A stretch of DNA of 64,000 nt from Paenibacillus sp. FSL R5-0517 (GTDB taxonomy: Bacteria > Bacillota > Bacilli > Paenibacillales > Paenibacillaceae). The notes under the pieces are model-generated. The model was not told where the DNA came from, made no database searches, and worked only from the letters and a program-made list of their open reading frames with translations. Made by a program: the position numbers and the translations under genes. The stretch lies in contig NZ_CP150235.1 of the NCBI RefSeq assembly GCF_037974355.1, forward strand, positions 3,968,001 through 4,032,000, given 5' to 3'. Of the stretch, positions 7,811 through 17,810 are shown piece by piece. The number at the start of each line of letters is the position of its first letter. The stretch's first letter is position 1.

Positions 7811-10150
7811 TCAAGCATCCTGTTTCTCACCAGATAACTTGCCTGTTACCACGTCTTGCAAAATAATACGTGCCTTCACGGTACTCCCGTCTTTTCGTTT
7901 GAACGATAGGACCTGGGTACTCCCCTTCTCAATCAGCGATTTTAACATCGTACTGGTGATTTTCTTGCCCGCATACTCTTTCCATACCACAAACGAACAG
8001 CCTTCCTTGAAACGTGAGCATCCATAACCCTTCTTGCCCTCTATAATCTGACCTGTACAGCCGGGAGAAGGACAAGGTGCCAGTAACTCTCTCACTCCGG
8101 TTGGGCTCGCAGTGGAAGATGGCGCCTTGTTGGTGGTGCTTTTCGCACTGCCGGCTCTCGATGAAGATGCCGAAGTCTGACGGGACGTTTTTACAGTTGA
8201 ACCGCCACTAGCTGTCTTGGATGATGTCCTTGTATTACCTGCCTGGGTTCTGGCTCCCTTGCCTTTCCCCCTGCCTGCACGCGAATCTTCTCCAAAAGCA
8301 TCTGCCGGCGCCGGGGCTTGCACACGAACCTTCTCAATGATGGACAACGTAAATTTCTTAACGTTCTCCATGAACTTGTCCTGCCCCGCCTCACCTTTGG
8401 AAATCTGATATAACCTTCTTTCCCATTGGCCTGTCATCTCGGGTGAGGTTAACAGATCTACGCCTGCTCGGCGAATCAATTCGATAGCCGTTCTGCCTTT
8501 GAGCGTTAACTGCATTTTTTTCCCCTGCATCGTAATGTAACCTACGTTTTTGAGGCGCTCAATTGTAGCAGCACGTGTAGCCGGAGTACCCAAACCACTG
8601 TCTTTCATCGCATCTCGCAGCTCTTCATTCTCGATCTGTTTGCCTGCACTTTCCATCGCTTTTAGCAATGTTCCCTCGGTATAACTTTTGGGAGGCTGGG
8701 TCGCCTTCTCTTTGAACTCACTTTTTGTACATTGAACAGGCAATTCAGGTTGTACGCTAAATGCCTTGTCCGTCCACTCTTCAGCTTCCTCTTCTTCATT
8801 GCCGTTTTTCTTGGTCTTCTTCTTGCCTGCCCCGCCCTGTTCCTGATCTCCGGAACCGAGAACCACTTTCCATCCGAGGGACAGCAGCTCTTTGACAGAT
8901 GTCTTAAACTGATGTTTCTCCACTTCGGTGAGCACGGTATGTTGCTTATACTCCGCCGGAGGATAAAAGTGAGACAAGAAACGTCTTACTATCAAATCAT
9001 AGATGTTCTGCTCATCCTTGGATAAGGTACCTGGTCGCTTCAAAGTAGGTAGGATCGCATGGTGATCTTCAACCCTGCTCGGATTACATACCCCTTTATT
9101 ATTCTTATGAACAAGCTCTGGTTTAGCCCCTTGCGCAAGCTCACTATAGGTACCATTTTTAAGCAGGTTTAGCGTTTTATGCATACCTTCAATATTCTGT
9201 TCCGTAACATAGTTGGAGTTCGTCCGCGGATACGAAATTACCTTGTGTTTTTCATACAAGGCCTGCGCGATATCCAGTGTTTTTTTGGCACCATATCCGA
9301 ATTTGGCATTGGCTTCACGCTGTAAAAGGGTCAGGTCATACAAACGATATGGATACTCCTTCGTCTGCTTCGCTTCATATTTGGTAATCTGCCCTGTCTT
9401 GCCCTTCACACTGGTTGCAATGGCCTCTGCTGCCTCCGCATCGGTCAACTTATCTCCTTGACGCAGTCCCCGGTACTCGACACCTTCCTGCCGAAACCAG
9501 GCGGCCACTTCATAAAAGGTCTGCGACTGAAACGCTTCAATCTCTATTTCCCGATCATAGATTAGCGCGAGTACCGGCGTCTGCACACGGCCTACAGACA
9601 ACAATGCATTATGACGGGTTGTAAATGCCCGTGAGGCATTCATGCCGATCAGCCAGTCGGCTTCACTTCTGGCGCGAGCAGCATGGGTCAAATTTTCAAA
9701 TTCAGAGGCATCCTTCAGACCATCAAAACCACGCCTAATGCTCTCTGCTGTCAAATCCGATATCCATAAACGCTTTACAGGCTGACGCAGCTTCAATTGC
9801 TGTTGTATAAGAGCGAAGATGTACTGCCCTTCTCTCCCTGCATCGCAAGCATTAACGATCGCTGAAGCCCGTTTCGCCAGTTCTCCAATCATTTTGAGCT
9901 GATCTTTCGTTCTCGGATTGGGTACAATCTTGAACTGATCGGGTATGATCGGCAGATCCGCTATATTCCAACGCTTGTACTTCGTATCATAGGCATCCGG
10001 TTCAGCCAGTCCAAGCAAATGCCCTATCGCCCATGTGATGATGTAATGCTCACCCTCCAGATAGGTGCGATTGTTCTTGGCCTTTGGTTCTATGACGGCA
10101 GCAATGGTTCGACCCATGTCGGGTTTTTCCGCTATAACCAGTGTCTTCAT
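7811..10150 (-). CDS. topB: DNA topoisomerase III
   Basis: This type IA topoisomerase of 779 residues relaxes and decatenates DNA by single-strand passage. The N-terminal Toprim domain begins KTLVIAEKPDMGRT and includes CDAGREG near residue 103. The catalytic tyrosine is Tyr307 in ISYPRTNSNY. After the core, at about 615, comes a low-complexity Ser/Thr/Ala/Lys linker. A cysteine pattern CPSPGC...CSRFKEGC resembling one topoisomerase zinc ribbon follows, then a basic tail. The length exceeds B. subtilis TopB (about 727) because of that linker. AAGGAGG lies upstream of the ATG. Confidence 0.97.
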   Translation of the reverse strand: MKTLVIAEKPDMGRTIAAVIEPKAKNNRTYLEGEHYIITWAIGHLLGLAEPDAYDTKYKRWNIADLPIIPDQFKIVPNPRTKDQLKMIGELAKRASAIVNACDAGREGQYIFALIQQQLKLRQPVKRLWISDLTAESIRRGFDGLKDASEFENLTHAARARSEADWLIGMNASRAFTTRHNALLSVGRVQTPVLALIYDREIEIEAFQSQTFYEVAAWFRQEGVEYRGLRQGDKLTDAEAAEAIATSVKGKTGQITKYEAKQTKEYPYRLYDLTLLQREANAKFGYGAKKTLDIAQALYEKHKVISYPRTNSNYVTEQNIEGMHKTLNLLKNGTYSELAQGAKPELVHKNNKGVCNPSRVEDHHAILPTLKRPGTLSKDEQNIYDLIVRRFLSHFYPPAEYKQHTVLTEVEKHQFKTSVKELLSLGWKVVLGSGDQEQGGAGKKKTKKNGNEEEEAEEWTDKAFSVQPELPVQCTKSEFKEKATQPPKSYTEGTLLKAMESAGKQIENEELRDAMKDSGLGTPATRAATIERLKNVGYITMQGKKMQLTLKGRTAIELIRRAGVDLLTSPEMTGQWERRLYQISKGEAGQDKFMENVKKFTLSIIEKVRVQAPAPADAFGEDSRAGRGKGKGARTQAGNTRTSSKTASGGSTVKTSRQTSASSSRAGSAKSTTNKAPSSTASPTGVRELLAPCPSPGCTGQIIEGKKGYGCSRFKEGCSFVVWKEYAGKKITSTMLKSLIEKGSTQVLSFKRKDGSTVKARIILQDVVTGKLSGEKQDA

Positions 10151-10188
10151 CCGTCCATCTCTCCTCCTTCACCGTCCGCATGACGGCA

Positions 10189-10220
10189 AAAAGGGGCCTT
10201 CCGCCGACGGAAGCCCCTTG
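10189..10220 (-). terminator. Terminator downstream of fur
   Basis: Read on minus, a GC-rich stem (ggggcttccg pairing with cggaaggcccc, one bulge) is followed by five T. It lies between the end of fur and the start of topB. Confidence 0.85.
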
Positions 10221-10275
10221 CTTCTGATACATATTATATCAGATTTTGGATTCGGGAGCACCCTCCCAGAATGAA

Positions 10276-10767
10276 TTAAACTGCAGCCTGTTCTTTCAGT
10301 ACATGTTTTAGTCTGCACTCTTTGCATACACCTTGGAAATCCAGACGATGATCCGTGACAGCAAAGCCATACTGACGCTCTATCTGTTGTTCCAAACGAA
10401 GCAGACCATCTTCCATAATCTCTTCTACTTTCCCACATTCGGTACAGATCAAGTGATGGTGATGATGAGAACCATCTGTACTTCGCAGATCGAAGCGAGC
10501 AGCACCATCGCCAAAGTTAATCTTTTCAACGACTTGAAGATCACTCAGCAGTTCGAGAGTTCGGTATACCGTAGCCAATCCGATCTCAGGGAACTGCTCT
10601 TTAACCAAGAGGAAAACTTCCTCTGCACTAAAATGATCCTTTTCATGTTCAAGCAACACACGTACAGTAACTTCCCGTTGTTGTGTTAACTTATATCCTT
10701 TTTCAACCAATTGATTTTTAATGTGAAATATCTGTTCTGAAATGGACTTGTCCCGGTTACTTGCCAT
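10276..10767 (-). CDS. fur: Ferric uptake regulator Fur
   Basis: This is a Fur-family repressor of about 163 residues. The winged helix (about 10-85) contains YKLTQQRE and IGLATVYRTLELL, which are Fur rather than PerR signatures; PerR typically has RITPQR and VATVYNNL. The dimerisation domain has the His-rich metal site HHHHH, with paired cysteines CTEC and CKEC for structural zinc. It should repress iron-uptake genes when Fe(II) is bound. I chose the internal ATG at 10767 because GGAGGTG lies upstream; a longer frame reaches 10833. A PerR box lies about 80 bases upstream of this start. Confidence 0.93.
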   Translation of the reverse strand: MASNRDKSISEQIFHIKNQLVEKGYKLTQQREVTVRVLLEHEKDHFSAEEVFLLVKEQFPEIGLATVYRTLELLSDLQVVEKINFGDGAARFDLRSTDGSHHHHHLICTECGKVEEIMEDGLLRLEQQIERQYGFAVTDHRLDFQGVCKECRLKHVLKEQAAV

Positions 10768-10844
10768 AGCAGGTCGCACCTCCGGTTTATATTCATTGAA
10801 ATTTACTTTTATCGTACGGATTCGTGGTTTCATTCAATCCTTAT

Positions 10845-10859
10845 TTATAATTATTATAA
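10845..10859. promoter_or_regulatory. PerR box upstream of fur
   Basis: The 15 bases TTATAATTATTATAA match the Bacillus PerR operator consensus (7-1-7 inverted repeat TTATAATnATTATAA) at every defined position. It sits in the AT-rich region just upstream of fur. In B. subtilis the fur gene is repressed by PerR, so the same wiring is likely here. Confidence 0.75.
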
Positions 10860-10946
10860 TATAATAATAAATCTTTATCACGTAAAAAGCAATGCTATTG
10901 CTCACACTTATATGAAATATGTAGTCAAATTGGTTAAAATAACAGC

Positions 10947-10976
10947 AAACAACCCTCGCTGATCGCGAAGGTTGTC
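10947..10976 (-). terminator. Probable terminator of gltD
   Basis: Read on minus, the hairpin acaaccttcgc/gcgagggttgt (one G-U pair) is followed by the T-rich stretch ttgctgttatttt. The T-run is imperfect. Confidence 0.55.
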
Positions 10977-10999
10977 ATTGATATCTCGATCTATACTTT

Positions 11000-12487
11000 T
11001 TACACCAGAACCGAAGCACCCATCAAGTATTTGTCCACTTCACGAGCAGCCTCACGGCCTTCATTAATTGCCCATACAACCAAACTTTGGCCACGACGCA
11101 TGTCACCTGCTGCGAATACTTTATCCACATTGGTGTTGTATTTGCCGTAACGTGCCTTAACGTTAGTACGACGATCTGTTGTAAGACCCAGTTGCTCTAC
11201 CAACGTTTGTTCCGGTCCATCAAAACCAATGGCAATCATGGCCATCTGAGCCGGGAATACACGCTCCGTACCAGGAATCGGCTGATAAATTTTGCGACCA
11301 GTTTCATCCACAATACGCTCGATCTGTACTGTATGCAATTCTTTGAGGTTCCCCTCATCGTCTCCGACAAATTTCGTTGTCATGATGGAGAATTCACGCG
11401 GATCTTGACCAAACAATGCTTTGGCTTCCTCTTGTGCATAATCAAGTGTGTATACGTTCGGGAATTGTGGCCAAGGGTTGTTAATGCGATCACGTTCCAT
11501 AGGTGCTTGGGTATGCGTACCGAATTGAGTGATCGTACGACAACCATGACGAAGCGATGTAGCTACACAGTCAGATCCTGTATCACCGCCACCAATGACG
11601 ATAATATCTTTGTCCTTAGCGGACAGGTATTGACCATCTTCCAGATTGGAGTCCAGATAGCTCTTGATACTGCCATTCAGGAAATCCATGGCGTAATGAA
11701 CGCCTTTCAAGTCGCTGCCTTCAATATTGAATTCACGCGGCTTCGTTGCACCACCACACAATACAACAGCGTCATATTCATCCACCAGTTGTTGTGCTGC
11801 AATATCTTTACCGATCTCGGTGTTTGTAATGAATTGGATCCCTTCTGCTTCAAGCAGATCGACACGACGTTGAACGACCTTTTTATCCAATTTCATCGTT
11901 GGGATACCGTACATCAGCAATCCGCCGACACGGTCCGAACGCTCATATACGGTTACCGAGTGTCCTGCTTTATTCAACTGAGCCGCAGTAGCTAGTCCCG
12001 CTGGACCTGAACCTACCACAGCTACACGTTTACCCGTACGTTTTTCAGGAGGCTCCGGAACGACCCATCCTTCTTCGAAACCTTTTTCAATGATTGCTTC
12101 TTCAATCGTTTTGATGGTTACAGGCTGACCGATTAAGCCAACTGTACAAGATCCTTCACAAGGAGCTGGACAGATGCGACCTGTAAATTCCGGGAAATTA
12201 TTGGTTTTGTGAAGGCGCTCAAGTGCTTCTCTCCACAGTCCGCGATATACAAGATTATTCCATTCCGGAATCAGGTTATGCACGGGGCAACCTGACGTGC
12301 CGCCAGTCATATCTATACCTGTATGGCAATACGGGGTACCACAATCCATGCATCGTGCACCTTGTGTTCTGAGTTCTTCTTCAGCCATGTGTTTATGAAA
12401 CTCTTCCCAATCCTTGATCCGCTCCGCTGGCTCACGATCCGCTGGCAGTTGACGTTTGTATTCCATAAATCCAGTAGGTGTAGACAT
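11000..12487 (-). CDS. gltD: Glutamate synthase small subunit-type oxidoreductase
   Basis: The 495-residue protein has a GltD layout. The N-terminal domain carries cysteine sets for [4Fe-4S] clusters (CMDCGTPYC, GCPVHN, CPAPCEGSC). An FAD-binding GSGPAGLA follows at about 158, then an NADPH site around IGGGDTGSDC, and a C-terminal FAD segment AAGDMRRGQSLVVWAI. It supplies electrons from NADPH for glutamate synthesis from glutamine and 2-oxoglutarate. No gltB (large subunit) is adjacent, so it is an orphan in this window. GGGGGA precedes the ATG. Confidence 0.93.
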   Translation of the reverse strand: MSTPTGFMEYKRQLPADREPAERIKDWEEFHKHMAEEELRTQGARCMDCGTPYCHTGIDMTGGTSGCPVHNLIPEWNNLVYRGLWREALERLHKTNNFPEFTGRICPAPCEGSCTVGLIGQPVTIKTIEEAIIEKGFEEGWVVPEPPEKRTGKRVAVVGSGPAGLATAAQLNKAGHSVTVYERSDRVGGLLMYGIPTMKLDKKVVQRRVDLLEAEGIQFITNTEIGKDIAAQQLVDEYDAVVLCGGATKPREFNIEGSDLKGVHYAMDFLNGSIKSYLDSNLEDGQYLSAKDKDIIVIGGGDTGSDCVATSLRHGCRTITQFGTHTQAPMERDRINNPWPQFPNVYTLDYAQEEAKALFGQDPREFSIMTTKFVGDDEGNLKELHTVQIERIVDETGRKIYQPIPGTERVFPAQMAMIAIGFDGPEQTLVEQLGLTTDRRTNVKARYGKYNTNVDKVFAAGDMRRGQSLVVWAINEGREAAREVDKYLMGASVLV

Positions 12488-12927
12488 CTTACGTTTTCCC
12501 CCATCCGTTCTTGTCTTAATCCCTTCATGTGCATGGTTCTATATGAAATGGATTACTCATTACTTGAGTTTTTGTCTATTGTATCACAAAATCTTCTCGA
12601 AGATATTTCAATTATAGTAGCATTTACTGTGGTGAATATTAAATGGATTATCCGCATAATTATTTGTATTTTATACATCATATCTTTGAAGTCTACCTAT
12701 GGTCAATACCCTTATTTTGGCGTTAAATGTGGTCTTGAACTCCGAAATCTGGTGTTTGATAAAGAGTTAATAAGTCGAAACGTCATATAAATGTTAGATA
12801 ATTTGTCATGAAATTCAACATATTCTGCTAGGAATCGTTCGTATTTCCGAATTCCAGACCTCTTTTAGGGCTTCACAACGTTAAATCCCCAAATCTTTTA
12901 CACTTTTTTACTATTTAATGCTGAATC

Positions 12928-12946
12928 GTATGTATAATATACATAC
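12928..12946. promoter_or_regulatory. 19-bp perfect palindrome
   Basis: GTATGTATAATATACATAC reads the same on both strands around a central A/T. It lies in the long gltD-folA intergenic stretch. It could be a repressor operator or a chance AT-rich palindrome; I do not recognise a regulator for it. Confidence 0.35.
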
Positions 12947-13011
12947 ATTTCAATCATTCATGTTATATAAATGTAATATGGATTCCATTCTAAACAAATG
13001 GCTATGTTTTT

Positions 13012-13056
13012 ATAAAGAAAAGACGCTGTTCACGAATATTTCGCAATCAGCGCCTC
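13012..13056 (-). terminator. Terminator of folA
   Basis: Read on minus, AGGCGCTGATTGCG pairs imperfectly with CGTGAACAGCGTC across an AT loop, followed by TTTTCTTT. It lies 46 bases past the folA stop. Confidence 0.65.
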
Positions 13057-13101
13057 CCATCATACAACCACGACCGAAGTCAGGATTTTTATATGCCATA
13101 T

Positions 13102-13590
13102 TTACTGTTTACGCTCATAAAATTCAAACGTATATGCGTGAACATTTTTTTCATCCTGTTCGCCTTCAATCTGGTCAATCAGTTCCCATTCAGACCAATC
13201 CACGTCGGGGAAAAACGTATCTCCCTCAAAATTCTCATGAATTTTGGTCACCACAAGACGATCTGCAAAGGGCAAGAACTCGCGATACACTTGGGAACCT
13301 CCAATTACGCACAGTTCCTCACCTTTGGTTACGCTCAGCCCTTCTTCAATCGTATGTACGATCTCAGCCTGGTCCACCTTGTAGTTCAGATCTCTTGTCA
13401 CTACGATATTACGGCGCTGAGGAAGCGGCTTACCGCCAAAAGATTCCCACGTGTTACGTCCCATAATAATCGTTTTGTTTAACGTACGTTGTTTGAAAAA
13501 GGCCATATCTTTGGGTAACCGCCATGGAATCGTATTATTCAATCCGATCACACCGTTCTCCCCCATTGCCCATACCAATTCAATACTCAA
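13102..13590 (-). CDS. folA: Dihydrofolate reductase
   Basis: The 162-residue enzyme reduces dihydrofolate to tetrahydrofolate with NADPH. Visible signatures are the N-terminal strand ELVWAMGENGVIG, the substrate and Met20-loop region IPWRLPKDM with the catalytic acidic position, the NADPH-binding MGRNTWES, and CVIGGSQVY near residue 100. Translation starts at TTG (13590) behind GGAGTG; the first in-frame ATG would delete the first beta-strand. It lies downstream of thyA on the same strand, the usual folate partner, but a palindromic repeat separates them. Confidence 0.96.
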   Translation of the reverse strand: MSIELVWAMGENGVIGLNNTIPWRLPKDMAFFKQRTLNKTIIMGRNTWESFGGKPLPQRRNIVVTRDLNYKVDQAEIVHTIEEGLSVTKGEELCVIGGSQVYREFLPFADRLVVTKIHENFEGDTFFPDVDWSEWELIDQIEGEQDEKNVHAYTFEFYERKQ

Positions 13591-13624
13591 GGGTAATACA
13601 CTCCTTCAATCCAAGTCTCTTCTA

Positions 13625-13802
13625 GAGGTTGTTCAAAAAATCCACTTTTGATTACGAATCATGCCTAGCGGCATCATCAGCGTCGAAGTTGAAATTCAAC
13701 CGAAATGTCCGTTGCTCACGTAGTTTGCCTACGCTCCGCTACTCCATTTCTAGCTTCATTCCATCTTCTTGTTACTGAAAACCAGACTTTTTGAACACGC
13801 AC
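13625..13802. repeat. Palindrome-flanked intergenic repeat element (MITE/REP-like)
   Basis: The unit is about 178 bp. Its ends are inverted copies, with GTTCAAAAA at 13631-13639 and TTTTTGAAC at 13788-13796, extended by partial matches. The interior is non-coding but unusually GC-rich for a spacer and holds short internal inverted repeats. It lies between thyA and folA. I judge it to be a dispersed non-autonomous element, but no second copy exists in this window to prove it. Confidence 0.5.
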
Positions 13803-13823
13803 TTATCGAGATTGAACACATAA

Positions 13824-14618
13824 TTAGACTGCAATTGGAGCTTTAATGCCCGGATGATGCTGATAGTTCTCAAACTCGAAATCTTCAAACTTATAATCAA
13901 AAATCGAATCGGGCTTACGCTTGATTACTAGCTTAGGTAACGCATAAGGTTCACGCTCCAGCTGAGTTTTGACCTGATCAACATGGTTGGAATAGATGTG
14001 AACATCCCCACCAGACCAGATGAAATCACCCACCTCAAGGTCACATTGCTGCGCGATCATATGAGTTAAGAGCGCATAACTCGCGATGTTAAAAGGCAGC
14101 CCGAGGAAGGTATCCACTGAACGCATCGTTAGCATACATGATAATTTACCCTCTGCAACGTAAAACTGAAACGCAAAGTGACAAGGTGGAAGCTTCATAT
14201 TATTGATCTCTGCCACATTCCATGCGCTGACAAGATGACGTCGTGAATCTGGATTATTTTTAATTGAATCAATGACTGCAGAGATCTGATCGATCTTCTC
14301 CCCATTAGGTGCTTCCCAAGTACGCCATTGTGAACCATACACCGGTCCAAGATCTCCATTTTCGTCCGCCCAGTCGTCCCAGATCTTCACACCATTTTCT
14401 TTCAGATAAGATATATTGGTATCGCCACTCAAAAACCACAACAGTTCATGAATAACCGATTTGAGATGAATTCGTTTGGTTGTTACCAGCGGAAATCCTT
14501 CGGAGAGATCATAACGGAGTTGTCTGCCGAATACGGATTGTGTTCCTGTTCCCGTACGATCTCCTTTATGAACGCCATTGTTCAGAATATCCTGTAATAA
14601 ATCGAGATAGTTTTTCAA
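13824..14618 (-). CDS. thyA: Thymidylate synthase
   Basis: This enzyme methylates dUMP to dTMP using methylene-tetrahydrofolate, giving dihydrofolate, the substrate of the neighbouring folA product. Signatures are [26 protein letters not shown], the catalytic cysteine in [12 protein letters not shown], and [18 protein letters not shown]. The frame is open to 14654, but I chose the TTG at 14618: GAGGGG lies 8 bases upstream and the product is then 264 residues, the E. coli ThyA length, beginning at the family's start (KNYLDLLQ). Confidence 0.96.
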   Translation of the reverse strand: MKNYLDLLQDILNNGVHKGDRTGTGTQSVFGRQLRYDLSEGFPLVTTKRIHLKSVIHELLWFLSGDTNISYLKENGVKIWDDWADENGDLGPVYGSQWRTWEAPNGEKIDQISAVIDSIKNNPDSRRHLVSAWNVAEINNMKLPPCHFAFQFYVAEGKLSCMLTMRSVDTFLGLPFNIASYALLTHMIAQQCDLEVGDFIWSGGDVHIYSNHVDQVKTQLEREPYALPKLVIKRKPDSIFDYKFEDFEFENYQHHPGIKAPIAV

Positions 14619-14810
14619 GTTGATTTCCCCTCGCATCTCTATATATGTTGCCACTCAGTTCCAGATTGGTCTGAGTTACATCATGTCTGATCATCTTAAC
14701 AGTTTATCACACTGTGCACGATGGAAAAAGAGTTGAAAACACATTCAATCGGACCTATGTTTTACGACACAAAGTACATGATATAACTCTACGGAAGGTT
14801 CTACACTCAC

Positions 14811-14850
14811 AAAAAAGAGGTGAATAACGCGTTAGCGCTATTCACCTCTT
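14811..14850 (-). terminator. Terminator of the pdh operon
   Basis: Read on minus, gaggtgaata...tattcacctc forms a strong stem with an inner cgc/gcg pairing, followed by six T. It lies 43 bases after the lpd stop. Confidence 0.9.
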
Positions 14851-14892
14851 GATATACGTATAATGCCGGACGGATCCGAAGCTTAGATGATC

Positions 14893-16308
14893 TTAACGGG
14901 AGATGATGTGGATCGGGTGACCCATAACCAATTCCGCAGCTTCCATCACAATTTCGCCCAAAGTTGGGTGAGCGTGAATTGTGAGAGCCAGATCTTCCAA
15001 AGTAGCGCCCATTTCAATTGCCAATCCAAGCTCAGCAATCAAGTTAGAAGCTTCCAGACCTACGATTTGGCAACCCAATACAAGGCCGCTTTCCTCGTCA
15101 GCTACGATTTTCACGAAGCCTTCAGCGTGGTTCAAAGATACAGCACGACCGTTACCCGCATAAGGGAATTTGCCTGCTTTAACTTTGTAACCTTTCTCTT
15201 TAGCTTCTTTCTCCGTGTAACCTACGCTGGAACACTCTGGATCTGTGAACACAACAGCCGGCATACATTTGTAGTCAACTACAGATGGTTGTCCTGCGAT
15301 TGCTTCAGCAGCCACTTTACCTTCATAAGAAGCTTTGTGTGCCAGAGCCAAACCAGATACGATGTCACCGATAGCGAAGATATGAGGAATGCTAGTACGA
15401 CCTTGGTGGTCAACTTTAACGAATCCACGCTCGTCAACGTCTACACCGATCAGGTCCAAACCAAGCTCACCATCTGTGTTTGGACGACGTCCAACAGTTA
15501 CCAGCAGGTAATCTGCAGTTACTTCTTTGGACTCACCATTTACAGAATATTTAACAGTTACATCTTTATCCGTTTGCTCAGCACTTTCAGCTTTTGCACC
15601 CGTTACGATTTCGATGCCTGTTTTCTTCATGTTTTTAGCCACAAGGCTAGTCATGTCTTTATCGAAACCTGGCAGTACTGTATCCAATCCTTCGATGATT
15701 GTTACTTTCGCACCAAATTTGGAATACATTTGACCAAGCTCAGCACCGATATAACCGCCACCGATAACGATCATGCTTTTTGGTACTTCAGGCAAGTTCA
15801 GAGCTTCTGTTGAAGACAGAATGCGTCCGCCAAATGGGAAAGGTTTCAGTTCAATTGGACGGGAACCTGTTGCGATAATTGCATTTTTAAATTTGTAACG
15901 CGGAGACTCGTGGTCGTTGAATACACGAGCTTCGTTTTCATTGATGAACATGCACTCACCGTTGAAAACTTCAACTTTGTTGCCTTTGAGCAAACCAGCT
16001 ACGCCGCCAGTCATTTTCTTAACAACGCCGTTTTTGAATTCTTGAGTTTTGCTGAAGTCCACTTTCACGTTCTCAGCAGAGATACCAAAAGCTTCACCGT
16101 GAAGTGCAGACTCATATTGGTGTGCAGCAGAGATCAGGGCTTTGGATGGAATACATCCACGGTTCAAACAAACACCGCCCAGTTCGGATTTGTCTACAAT
16201 CAATACGCTTTGGCCCAGTTGAGCAGCGCGGATGGCAGCTACATAGCCGCCAGGACCCGCACCAATTACTAATGTGTCGATATTGAGAGAAGCGTCGCCT
16301 ACTACCAT
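14893..16308 (-). CDS. lpd: Dihydrolipoamide dehydrogenase (E3)
   Basis: The 471-residue flavoprotein reoxidises dihydrolipoyl groups of E2 with NAD+. It has the FAD motif [10 protein letters not shown], the redox disulfide [10 protein letters not shown] (about residues 47-52), the NAD motif [10 protein letters not shown] near 185, a second FAD contact AIGDIV near 317, and the C-terminal catalytic HAHPTLGE. It is the last gene of pdhA-pdhB-pdhC-lpd and lies 3 bases after pdhC. Confidence 0.97.
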   Translation of the reverse strand: MVVGDASLNIDTLVIGAGPGGYVAAIRAAQLGQSVLIVDKSELGGVCLNRGCIPSKALISAAHQYESALHGEAFGISAENVKVDFSKTQEFKNGVVKKMTGGVAGLLKGNKVEVFNGECMFINENEARVFNDHESPRYKFKNAIIATGSRPIELKPFPFGGRILSSTEALNLPEVPKSMIVIGGGYIGAELGQMYSKFGAKVTIIEGLDTVLPGFDKDMTSLVAKNMKKTGIEIVTGAKAESAEQTDKDVTVKYSVNGESKEVTADYLLVTVGRRPNTDGELGLDLIGVDVDERGFVKVDHQGRTSIPHIFAIGDIVSGLALAHKASYEGKVAAEAIAGQPSVVDYKCMPAVVFTDPECSSVGYTEKEAKEKGYKVKAGKFPYAGNGRAVSLNHAEGFVKIVADEESGLVLGCQIVGLEASNLIAELGLAIEMGATLEDLALTIHAHPTLGEIVMEAAELVMGHPIHIISR

Positions 16309-16311
16309 ATC

Positions 16312-17634
16312 TTACACCTCCATAACAAGCAGCTCAGGGTTAGCGAGCAGCTGTTTAATGTAATTCATAAAGTTTTGTGCTGTTGCGCCATCGATGATAC
16401 GGTGGTCAAAGCTCAGGGAAAGAGCCATTACAGGTGCTGCAACTACTTCGCCGTTTTTGATCACTGCTTTTTCGCTGATGCGTCCTGTTCCGAGAATAGC
16501 AACTTCAGGGAAGTTGATGATTGGAGTGAAGAACATACCGCCAGCAGAACCGATGTTACTGATGGAGATTGTGCTTCCTCTCATTTCATTCGCGCTCAAT
16601 TTGCCGTCACGTCCACGAGCTGCCAGATCACGGATTGAATCAGCGATCATCCAGATGGATTTGCGATCAGCATCTTTGATAACAGGAACGATCAAGCCGT
16701 TGTCTGTATCTGTTGCGATACCGATGTTGTAGTATTTTTTGTAGACAATTTCGTTAGCTTCTTCATCAATCATAGCGTTCAGAGCAGGGAATTGGCGGGA
16801 AGCCGCAACCAGTGCTTTAACGATGAATGGCAGATAAGTAACTTTTGTTCCTTTTTTCTCTGCAATAGGTTTCATACGAGTACGGAAAGCAACCAGTTCA
16901 GTTACGTCCACTTCGTCCATGATTGTAACGTGAGGTGCTGTGTAAGCCGATTTAACCATTGCGTTAGAGATCGCTTTACGGATACCTTTGAATGGTACGC
17001 GCTCTTCTTCAAGGTATTGTTCACCTGCAGCCGCTGCTGGTGCTGCGGATTTTTTCTCTTCTTGAGCCGGAGCTTCGGAAGATGCCGCTGCGGAAGAACC
17101 GCCACCGTTTTTGAAGGATTCAACATCTTCTTTGGTTACTTTACCGTTGTTGCCAGTACCGTTAACCTGAGCGATGTCTACACCTTGTTCGCGAGCAAAT
17201 TTGCGCACGCTTGGCGTTGCCAGAACGTCTTTGGCAGGTACTGCCGGAACGCTGTTGTTTCCGCCTTCTTTAGCTGAATCCGAGCTGGAAGCTGCTGCAG
17301 AAGAACCGCTAGTATCAGCTCCGCCTTGAGCTGCATCTTTCTCTTGCTCGCCTTGATCGCCAGCAGGAGCGTCTTCTTGCTCAGGAATTTCACCTTCTGC
17401 ATCAATGATGGCAACAACTTCACCAACGTGGCAGACTTGACCGTCTTTAGCGAATACTTCAGTCACTGTTCCGTTAACCGGACAAGGTACTTCAACTACC
17501 GCTTTGTCGTTCTGTACTTCCATGATGATATCATCGTCAGTTACTTTGTCCCCGACTTTGATGTGCATCTTGATGATTTCGCCTTCGTGAAGGCCTTCGC
17601 CTAGTTCAGGGAATTTATATTCAAATTTAGCCAA
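16312..17634 (-). CDS. pdhC: Pyruvate dehydrogenase E2, dihydrolipoamide acetyltransferase
   Basis: The 440-residue core subunit transfers the acetyl group to CoA. It has one lipoyl domain (1-80) with the lipoylated Lys44 in [10 protein letters not shown], an Ala/Ser/Glu-rich flexible linker, a peripheral-subunit-binding domain (about 135-172, [16 protein letters not shown]), a second linker, and the catalytic domain with DHRIIDGA near the C-terminus. I chose the TTG at 17634 because AAGGAGGT is 8 bases upstream and the protein then begins at the lipoyl domain; the frame is open to 17688. Confidence 0.96.
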   Translation of the reverse strand: MAKFEYKFPELGEGLHEGEIIKMHIKVGDKVTDDDIIMEVQNDKAVVEVPCPVNGTVTEVFAKDGQVCHVGEVVAIIDAEGEIPEQEDAPAGDQGEQEKDAAQGGADTSGSSAAASSSDSAKEGGNNSVPAVPAKDVLATPSVRKFAREQGVDIAQVNGTGNNGKVTKEDVESFKNGGGSSAAASSEAPAQEEKKSAAPAAAAGEQYLEEERVPFKGIRKAISNAMVKSAYTAPHVTIMDEVDVTELVAFRTRMKPIAEKKGTKVTYLPFIVKALVAASRQFPALNAMIDEEANEIVYKKYYNIGIATDTDNGLIVPVIKDADRKSIWMIADSIRDLAARGRDGKLSANEMRGSTISISNIGSAGGMFFTPIINFPEVAILGTGRISEKAVIKNGEVVAAPVMALSLSFDHRIIDGATAQNFMNYIKQLLANPELLVMEV

Positions 17635-17810
17635 CTGAAAAACCTCCTTGATTATGTGCTCAATCCTGAAAACAACCCTTAACTCCAAGAACCAACTGTT
17701 ACTGCTAATGCAAATAACTGTTACTCAAGGGGCTAATGGCTGTTTACAGTGCAGCCTGCGCTGCGGTGTGAATCACCATACTGCGCCTTGCGGCATGTCA
17801 GATGATTAGA

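Larger units (their letters stand above)
12488..13101. other. 614-bp AT-rich intergenic stretch between gltD and folA
   Basis: I find no convincing gene on either strand; open frames here are short and lack ribosome binding sites. It should hold the minus-strand gltD promoter, but no single strong -35/-10 pair stands out. It contains a perfect 19-bp palindrome at 12928-12946 and the folA terminator near 13012-13056. Confidence 0.6.

Noticed and set aside
10276..10767. Possible PerR identity for the Fur-family gene
   Set aside because: The DNA-recognition helix and metal-site residues follow Fur; only the upstream operator is of PerR type.
11087..11995. Long open frame on the plus strand across gltD
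   Set aside because: It is antisense to a well-conserved protein, has no ribosome binding site and encodes a Cys- and Phe-rich product of no recognisable family; it reflects codon bias on the opposite strand.
12918..13466. Plus-strand frame of 182 codons starting in the gltD-folA spacer
   Set aside because: More than half lies antisense to folA and there is no plausible ribosome binding site.
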